From NCBI GenBank assembly GCA_026387555.1, contig JAPLLM010000112.1, positions 7,327 to 13,859 of the forward strand: a stretch of 6,533 nt of DNA, given 5' to 3'. Position numbers and translations under genes: made by a program. Of the stretch, positions 1 to 6,400 are shown piece by piece; position 1 is the stretch's first letter; each line of letters begins with the position of its first letter. The notes under the pieces are model-generated. The model did no database searches, had not been told where the DNA came from, and worked only from the letters and a program-made list of their open reading frames with translations. The stretch comes from Candidatus Omnitrophota bacterium. Its GTDB lineage: Bacteria > Omnitrophota > Gorgyraeia > Gygaellales > Profunditerraquicolaceae.

Positions 1-1
1 C

Positions 2-2581
2 CGCGTAGGAATCTTTACCGAGGATATCGCCAGGCATTTGCCTAAAGAATGGCGCGAGCTTTGTTTTGAGGCGGATTGCGCGGAAACCAGCTCTTGGGAG
101 CGTTGCGATGAGACTTATGTGGATAGGCTCTGGCGCGCCACCGGATTTGCGGACAAGGTTTATGTGCCGCAGCCTTTGGCTCAGTCAGCTGCTTATGGTT
201 TTATGCTGTTAAGCTTTGATCCGTTCTGTTCCGGATTGCTGATTTTGGGGATGGTTGCTCCGAAGATAAACCGAAAAGTCTATTCATTCGGCCTATTTGT
301 GGCGGATATGATTTACAAACAGAATCAAAAAGACAGGTTCCCCGATACATTCTTAGGGGTTAGAAGGAGAGCCGGAAATAACAAAATGAAGTTCGTCCCG
401 GAAAAATGGATTAGGCAGGCAGTCATCCGGTTAAAGGAGATGACTTCTATCCGCACCAGTTTCGGCGGCTTGGCCAATGCCATGGCTTCCATACTTGCCG
501 CACTCGGCGATGATGTTGCCTTGGTTGCTCCATATGGCCAAGACCGTCCCGGAAAAAACAATGTCGCCTATCTGAGCCGAATGGGCGTAGACACTCGTTT
601 TATGGAGTTATTGCAGGGAAAAATCAGCGCCACAAATTTAATCCGCAATCTACAAAAAGGCGTGGATGAGCGTGGAAAACCTAAATATGCCAAGGATTAC
701 GCGCTATATCTTGCTCCTCTCGAAGGGTACAGATATTCAAAATGGCTGGAAGCTACCCCGATACAGAAAGGCGATATCGTGCACCTGGGCGGTATGGACC
801 TTATTCTTTGCCCCAAAAAGGAAAAATTGCCGAAGTATAAAATAGCCATTGAGGAAATGCTTGCCGTTGCGCGCTACGCTAATGAAAAGGGCGCAACCGT
901 AGTTGGTGATTTCTGCAATGGCGATGAAAAGTTCTGGAAAATGGTGCCGGACGAATTTTTCAAATTGGTGAATGTGGCAAAGCCAAGCCACTCGCAGGCG
1001 ATTCCGATATATAACAGCCGCCACAAAGAAAAGATTGAGCTCATTGATCCAGATGATGCCGAGCATCTGCTGGAAAAGAACCGTGAAAAACTTTTGAAGC
1101 TGCAAAATTTCTTGCATGAGCTTGGTGTCGGAGCGGTTTTCATGACTTTAGACGTCGGAGGCACAATCATCTCTGCTTCTGAAACTAGCGTCTTTGGTAA
1201 GGTTTTTCCAAAGCATATCCCGATTTTGCCTGTGCGCAAATTTGTGGATGGCACAGGTTGCGGGGATGCTTACGTTGCCGGAATAATCCATGGCCTGCGC
1301 CGCGGATGGGGGATGGAAACTGTTGCCTGGTTCTCAAGCGTTATCGGCAGCCTGATTGCTGAGCGTCCGGGCGTATCGCTTAAGAAGCAATATATAGGTA
1401 AGGGCAAGTGGCTGGCCGCAGTAGAAGCAAGGGCAAAGGGTGAGACTTTCCGTAGCGCGCGCCTCGGCTGCCTGGTGGGGATATTTGGTACCACCAGTGA
1501 ACCTCTCTTGGATGCATTGGTGATGCTGGCAGCAGTCGGAATGGCGGCTGCGAAGGGAGCTAAATCCAGCAAAGAAAATAAGCCGCTTTTAGGAAAACGC
1601 GTACGCGCGGTTGATAGTAAACTACGGGTAATTTTACCGGTTGAATTCCGTAATTTGATCGGACCTGAACCGTATATAGTGATTAACCGCAAAGAAAAAG
1701 GGGTAATACGCATTTATCCTGTGGCACTCTTCCTGGCCATGGCTGCAAAGCTGGCAAAAAATAAGCGCGATGAATTATGCGCAAACAGCGATTCGATTCT
1801 GATTGATACATGCGGAAGGCTCTCGTTTCCGGCTGAAGAGAGAGGCAGGGAATGGGGGAAAATATTTAATTTTAAGACCAAAGAAGTCACTTTTGTCGGC
1901 CAATGGGATCATATCAAGATGCTGGATAAAAGAGAGCCGCCTTTACAAGCCGCTGCCCGAAGGTTGCACGGTATAATCTTCCCGCTTATCACCGGCGAGC
2001 CTGTTTTCGATGCGCTCCTTGGCGCAGGGATGCTTTTGGTGGGGATTACGGCGGCAAGCAATTCACGGGAATATAAATATATGCGGCATAAACTGGAAGA
2101 GATTACCCGCGGCCAAACAACTGATACGCAGCCAATGGGTATCTTTACGCTTATCCGTGAATACGCAAGGCAAGAACTGCGCAAGGATTTTAGCGATGAC
2201 AAGGCAGACCTGGCACTCCTCAAAATCAATGATGAAATAGTGGCAGGAGAGATATTGCAGGATCCCCCGGAGCGCAGAGTTTTAGAGGCGTTGTTAGTCA
2301 GGCAGGCAAGTGGATATTTTGACCTGGTCAATGGTTTCGGGACTATTCAAATTGACGCAGAGAGAGATCAGATTTCTGATTTAATACCTCGGGAAGAGGC
2401 GCACGAAGACGCGCTTTTTGCCAGCACGCAGGCAATAGACACCCTTAATAGAATGCGCGCCGTAATGAGTGTTCCGCAACTGATAAATATCGCCCGGAGA
2501 GGTTTGGAAAAGCATAAAGCCGCAGTTGATCTGGAGATCATGGGAGCGCAGCTGCACAATTGTCTCTTCAGCCAATTTTGA
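2..2581 (+). CDS. Giant multidomain protein, upstream part: PfkB-type kinase plus MraZ-like domain (5'-partial, ends at frame junction)
   Basis: The frame is open from base 2, so the gene begins upstream. The TTG at 38 has no convincing ribosome binding site and in-frame codons continue above it, so it is not a believable start. Numbering the codon at base 2 as residue 1, I see a hydrophobic segment (64-87), a PfkB sugar kinase fold (about 127-463), a second hydrophobic segment (488-517), an MraZ-like double half-domain (537-643), a third hydrophobic segment (655-685) and a helical region to residue 859. The frame ends at TGA 2579-2581. Protein-like sequence resumes without a gap in the next frame, so this is probably the front portion of the same polypeptide as the frame that follows. 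The kinase and MraZ assignments rest on motifs. The other regions are unrecognised. No promoter or start lies in the window. Confidence 0.85.
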   Translation, partial: RVGIFTEDIARHLPKEWRELCFEADCAETSSWERCDETYVDRLWRATGFADKVYVPQPLAQSAAYGFMLLSFDPFCSGLLILGMVAPKINRKVYSFGLFVADMIYKQNQKDRFPDTFLGVRRRAGNNKMKFVPEKWIRQAVIRLKEMTSIRTSFGGLANAMASILAALGDDVALVAPYGQDRPGKNNVAYLSRMGVDTRFMELLQGKISATNLIRNLQKGVDERGKPKYAKDYALYLAPLEGYRYSKWLEATPIQKGDIVHLGGMDLILCPKKEKLPKYKIAIEEMLAVARYANEKGATVVGDFCNGDEKFWKMVPDEFFKLVNVAKPSHSQAIPIYNSRHKEKIELIDPDDAEHLLEKNREKLLKLQNFLHELGVGAVFMTLDVGGTIISASETSVFGKVFPKHIPILPVRKFVDGTGCGDAYVAGIIHGLRRGWGMETVAWFSSVIGSLIAERPGVSLKKQYIGKGKWLAAVEARAKGETFRSARLGCLVGIFGTTSEPLLDALVMLAAVGMAAAKGAKSSKENKPLLGKRVRAVDSKLRVILPVEFRNLIGPEPYIVINRKEKGVIRIYPVALFLAMAAKLAKNKRDELCANSDSILIDTCGRLSFPAEERGREWGKIFNFKTKEVTFVGQWDHIKMLDKREPPLQAAARRLHGIIFPLITGEPVFDALLGAGMLLVGITAASNSREYKYMRHKLEEITRGQTTDTQPMGIFTLIREYARQELRKDFSDDKADLALLKINDEIVAGEILQDPPERRVLEALLVRQASGYFDLVNGFGTIQIDAERDQISDLIPREEAHEDALFASTQAIDTLNRMRAVMSVPQLINIARRGLEKHKAAVDLEIMGAQLHNCLFSQF
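191..262 (+). repeat. Hydrophobic segment 1 (diverged repeat)
   Basis: Residues 64-87 (AYGFMLLSFDPFCSGLLILG and onward) form a hydrophobic stretch with a central Asp-Pro. Aligning DPFCSGLLILGM with EPVFDALLGAGM of segment 3 keeps acidic-Pro, Leu-Leu and Gly-Met at equal spacing. It lies just before the PfkB domain and could be a membrane-embedded hairpin or a buried linker. The similarity is short, so common ancestry is a modest claim. Confidence 0.45.
380..1390 (+). other. PfkB/ribokinase-type carbohydrate kinase domain
   Basis: This domain should transfer the ATP gamma-phosphate to a sugar or sugar-like hydroxyl. The N-terminal substrate-binding signature is visible as SFGGLANAMASILAALGDDV (G155-G156, N159), followed by a typical second strand ending VAPYGQD and a Gly-Val-Asp-Thr turn. 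The C-terminal signature 2 is DGTGCGDAYVAG at residues 416-427. It keeps the GxGD anion hole and the catalytic aspartate (D422), although the usual Ala before the last Gly is Cys and the first Thr is Gly. The expected first beta strand with its Gly-Asp start is not recognisable, so the N-terminal edge is atypical. Length from the GG motif to the end is normal for the family. The substrate cannot be told from sequence. Likely catalytically competent. Confidence 0.82.
1463..1552 (+). repeat. Hydrophobic segment 2 (diverged repeat)
   Basis: Residues 488-517 read LGCLVGIFG, then TTSEPLLDALVML, then an Ala/Gly-rich helix ending before AKSSK. It shares EPxxDAL at the same position with segment 3, and both are entered through an Arg-Leu. 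It sits between the PfkB and MraZ-like domains. It has enough hydrophobic length for a membrane pass or re-entrant helix pair. Confidence 0.55.
1610..1930 (+). other. MraZ-like domain (two SpoVT/AbrB-type half-repeats) within the giant protein
   Basis: The two half-repeats match the MraZ pattern. The first is VDSKLRVILPVEFR at residues 537-550, compared with the family form D-x-K-x-R-[VI]-x-[IL]-P-x-x-[FY]-R, and it is followed by a strand and IRIYP. The second is DTCGRLSFPAE starting at D602 (family form D-x-x-G-R-[IL]-x-[IF]-P). It is followed by VTFVGQWDHIKMLD, corresponding to the family's closing VG-x-x-[DE] strand with its trailing Asp. MraZ is normally a free protein of about 140-150 residues that assembles into rings and binds repeats upstream of its own cell division and cell wall operon. 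Here the roughly 107-residue copy sits between two hydrophobic segments inside an enzyme. It could be an oligomerisation or scaffold module, or retain DNA binding; the sequence does not decide. Confidence 0.72.
1964..2056 (+). repeat. Hydrophobic segment 3 (diverged repeat)
   Basis: Residues 655-685 read LHGIIFPLIT, then GEPVFDALLGAGMLLVGITA. The EPxxDAL core is identical to segment 2, with the Arg-Leu entry 11 residues before the Glu in place of 12. It lies directly after the MraZ-like domain, so segments 2 and 3 bracket that domain. Confidence 0.55.
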
Positions 2582-2582
2582 G
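2573..2582 (+). other. Frame junction: +1 frameshift or one-base indel at a T-run and TGA
   Basis: The upstream frame reads CAA TTT TGA. Skipping a single T gives CAA TTT GAG GCA and enters the downstream frame exactly where its good protein sequence starts. The joined peptide (SQF-EAVRRWLALENVLMKA) keeps a continuous amphipathic helix. The P-site phenylalanine tRNA could re-pair perfectly (UUU to UUU) while UGA sits in the A site, the same geometry as the prfB +1 shift. The Shine-Dalgarno-like stimulator of prfB is absent, and the base after the stop is G. A real frameshift mutation or a homopolymer sequencing or assembly error in the T4 run therefore explains it equally well or better. Readthrough of UGA is excluded as a fix, because the same frame meets TGA at 2660 and TAA at 2666. 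Confidence 0.8.
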
Positions 2583-3494
2583 GCAGTGCGACGCTGGCTG
2601 GCATTAGAGAACGTGTTGATGAAAGCGATAAGCGAGCTGGGACTTATTTCAGGCGAAGCTGATACTAAGTTTAGTCAGGCGAATAATTTTCTCATTCAGG
2701 TGATGTTTGATCATCAGGCATTCGGAGAAGGTTGGTATTGGCTTAGACAGCAAGCAGCCTACAGGCTTAAAGACTATATCAACCGCCGGACCATAGACGC
2801 GCTGGCTATGGCTACTGATAAAAATCAGCCTGCGGGGAAGGCACCGCATCCCAAGAGCGTATTTATGGCATTAAATCTTGAAGCAGCTAATCCAAACTCG
2901 CTGACCATCGGCTTGGCAGCAGGGATGAGCTTGCTGCATATCCACCGCCTATTGGCAAGCCGGGAAGTGAAAAATGATCCGCAGGCGTTCAATCTTGAAC
3001 AAAAACTATTCCAGTTTGTGCGCTTGGCAGGCCTGCTTGATGCATTAGGCGATGAAGATATGGGAAATGCTAAGAGAATCGAGATCCTTAACCGTCTTGC
3101 CGGTACATGGGATAATAAGACTGCTTTAGCCGCCAATTTCCTACTCGACGCTTTGGAAGAGATCATCAAAGGCCAGCGTAATATTTACACATTTATATTC
3201 ACTTCTAAAAAGGTGAGCAATGAATTGAAAGATCCGGTAGTAAGAGCAGCTGCTTTGTCCGCATTTATCCGGATTAGCGAAGCTGTGCTCGGAAGATTAG
3301 AAGGGATCAACACTCCTTTTCATAGACAGTTCCAGCAGGACTTGGCAGAGATAAAAACCAAAGGTGTTAGCAAAAATACAATAGAGTTATTTCGCAGATT
3401 GGGCAGATATGTGCATGTTACTTTAGGCAACCTTCATCGTTTAAAAGAAGTATACAACCTTGATGAGGGAGAAGATTATTTACGCCTGAAGCAG
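2580..3494 (+). other. Unrecognised helical region, about 305 residues
   Basis: Leu-, Ala- and charge-rich sequence with regular amphipathic spacing, for example FVRLAGLLDALGDED and FLLDALEEIIKG, and very few glycines or prolines. It looks like an all-helical domain or stalk leading into the CofD/YvcK-like domain. A stretch at 2889-2942 (NPNSLTIGLAAGMSLLHI) loosely resembles the Gly-Met part of the hydrophobic repeats. I recognise no catalytic motif. Confidence 0.55.
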
Positions 3495-6400
3495 GAGATC
3501 ATCATCGGTTCGGGCGGCGGGGCATCTATTTCTATGACCGGGGTAATCGATCGCATTACGGCTGAGCCGGCGCTGGGGATCATCGGAGGCACGGATAACG
3601 GCGGAGCAACTCTGATGAACCGGGCATTCGCTGCTACTCAAGACCATGTCTTTGAGGGAGGGTTTGGCGACCATGTGCGCTTTGATTATGAAGCAGCGGA
3701 TTTAGAGGGGGTGCCTGCGGCAAAGATGACCAGGGCACTTTTAAACCATCGTTTTGGACCGGGGACAAAGAGTCTAGTGGAAGAGATCCAAGCCCAATAC
3801 AATGATAAGTGCAACAAGGCAACGCAGTCCGGTGAAGCAGAACTTGCCCGTTTTGAGCAGGTGTATGAAGAAATGCTTGCGGTTGCGGCGCGTTGCGACG
3901 TTACCGGCATCAGCGCGGATTACAACAGCGTTAAGAATCTTATCATGAAAGGCTACCTACATCTTACCGAGGGCCTGGGCCATGAATTTATGAATCCCGA
4001 TGGTATTTATGCGGCATTTAACGCTTTCCGCAGGTTAGTCGGTAGCCGCTCTATGGCTATCCCTGATCTGCCTTTTGGTAATGAGATTGTAGTCAAGGCT
4101 CTTAACGGGGAAGAGTTCATCGGACAGGCTTTCTATTCGCATACCCCGCACGGTTTCAGCCGAGGGAGGGAGCGTTCGGTGCTGAAAATGTTAGACGTGG
4201 ATAATTTTTACCCGGAGGTAAAGATACGCAGCCGTATTATGGGCGTTATAAGCCGGGCAAAATTAATAATTCTGGGGTTAGGCAGTTGGGGCACGAGCGA
4301 AGGTGTATTACTAAAGAATCCGGCGCTGGTATCGGCAGTGAAAGATAATCAAGAGGCTGACCGTATGCTTATTACTAACCCGGTGCGCGATGATGAGACC
4401 CGCGGAATGAGCTGGCGTGAATCCACCGTGGAGTTTACGAGTAGGATGATGCAGCAACCTGTCTGGAATGTAGTGAACAAAGTCTTAGCCAATGCCAACG
4501 GAGATATGAACAGATTAATTTTGCCTGCCCGGCCGCATTTGGGCACTATCGGCGACGTCTACAGGGGAGTCTTTGGCGGTTACGGTGGAGCCAACATACC
4601 CAATCCTGAAGATGTCGCTGAATTGAGAGAGCATGGTTTGCAGGTCGTGGCGGATCTGGATATGGTCGGTGTCACTCTTACCCCTATGCGCATCAACCCC
4701 GATCTATATAATGCCCTTATTCAGTATGTGCCGGAACGTTTTGCCGAAGGGCTCTGGAGATTGATGAGCGATAAGCTTAAGGCAAAGCTGGTGATGAAAG
4801 ACGAGGTAATCGTCATTACAAAGCATGCTGAGGTGGAGAAATTGCTTAATAGCCGCGGCATCAGCCTCGCGGCCTTAGGCATGAAGAGCATACACGAGGT
4901 AATTTTCCATCCGAAACTTACCCAAGAGCTAAGGGCATGGCTGATCGAAGACAGGGTTCCTTCCTGGATTAAAGATAAGTCGCCCGAGGAGTCCCTCTTC
5001 CAGTTTGCGGCTAAGACCGCCATTGAACGCGCTATCCCGGGCACAAGAATAAATGGAAAGACAATCAGAATAAATGGAGAAACCCAAGCGGGTAGTATCT
5101 CCGGTAAGCCGCTTAAAATAAGGTTCCTTTCCGTAAAAGAGACAGACGCGTTGATTCCTTACCAGCGCGCTGCTTTCTTTAATGATGCAGAGGCTTTGAG
5201 GAATGAGGAGTTGCATCGCCTGGGGATTATCCGCGGCCCGCCGGGAAAAGAGATTAACATACTGCTCCCGAACTACGTACATGAATTGGGGCTTACTCCC
5301 TCCGAACGTGTTGACCGTCTTGAAAAAATAATCTCCTTCCAGTTAGAAAAAGCAAAGTTATTAGCTGAAAATAACGGTATTGATGAGACTGTTGCTCACC
5401 AGAAAGCATGTGAAGTATTTTCCACGGATATAATGTTGCGTGAGGCTTCAGTAGCAATTCCCTTCCTGCGCTATTTGCACGCGGCGGTTTCCGCTGATCA
5501 AGAACCGAATGTCATGTTCGATATGGACGGGACCTTTACTGCCGCCGGAACTGAGCTGACGCCTGAAATGGCTTATTGCGCTTGGAAATTCTTCTCTGGG
5601 AGGAAGGTCTTAAAAGGGATCATGACTGCGCAGCAATATGAAGGGCCGCAAAAGCAGATTATTGAGCCGGTGGAGCAAGTTGAACGCAGGAGAAAGTGGA
5701 TTTCCGTACTTACCGGCGTACCTCTGCCGGAAGAAAATGGAACGGCTTCCTGGGAGACTACAACCTGCGGCGCTTCTTCCGGTGGCGCGATCTTTTCTTA
5801 TAACAGGCAGATAAGAGGTTTTGACAAGGCGCTGCAGGAATCTATGGATGAAACTGAAGTTGTCCTTATCGAATTAGCCAGCCGCCTGACTATGCCTGAT
5901 GTGGGTTACCAAGTGGAAGGGTATCAGTTTGAGCCAAGGGAGCCGCACAGGACACCTGATGGCAGCGTGCTTTATGCGGCAGTGGCAGTGTTTCCTTCGG
6001 GACGGTATGATGTGCGGCGCGATTGGGATCTTCCTCCGGAAAGCGCCAAGAGAAGATTACAGGCAACCCGCATGGCTATTTTGCTTAAAGATCCGGTTTC
6101 CATGCTAACGAGGGCAGGGGAATTGGCCGGACTTGACGAGGCCGCCAAAGAAAGATGGACGGTTATTGTCAATGACGGAAACACGGAGGAAATCCTACAG
6201 ATTTTGCCTGCGCAATATGAGCAGATTAAAGTAGTATACGCAAGCCTAGCTGCTTTATTGAAAAAGAAAGGCCTTCAAGAGAAAGATTTAAAACCTGTAT
6301 ATATCTCTTGTCAGCCGGGCGGCGCTACCACTATTGATATTTCACCTGTGGGCAAAGGTCCGCGCATCCCTACCCTGGTGAAGCAGGCAGTCAAATCTGC

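Noticed and set aside
38..40. TTG as the true start of the first coding region
   Set aside because: The same frame is open to the window edge with sensible residues (RVGIFTEDIARH) before it, and there is no convincing ribosome binding site; the gene starts upstream.
325..1713. Minus-strand frames opposite the kinase and MraZ-like region
   Set aside because: Their translations are low-complexity or composition-driven without motifs, and they lie opposite strongly supported plus-strand domains.
1610..1930. MraZ match as a sign of a division and cell wall (dcw) gene cluster
   Set aside because: No mraW/rsmH, ftsL or mur genes follow; the match is a module inside a larger frame, not a free mraZ gene.
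2586..2621. Separate downstream gene starting at GTG 2586, GTG 2613 or ATG 2619
   Set aside because: Possible but less likely: ribosome binding signals are weak, the frame already encodes coherent helix before these codons, and joining the frames gives a continuous helix. Kept as an alternative only.
2579..2668. UGA readthrough or an altered genetic code to explain the junction stop
   Set aside because: Continuing in the same frame meets TGA at 2660 and TAA at 2666, while the long coding sequence lies in the other frame; only a frame change works.
3495..4740. CofD domain as evidence for coenzyme F420 synthesis
   Set aside because: The family also includes YvcK-like proteins with no F420 role, and no other F420 pathway domain is visible in the window.
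5899..6108. 69-codon plus-strand frame inside the HAD region
   Set aside because: It overlaps the HAD-like coding frame, shows no recognisable protein features, and has no independent start signal.
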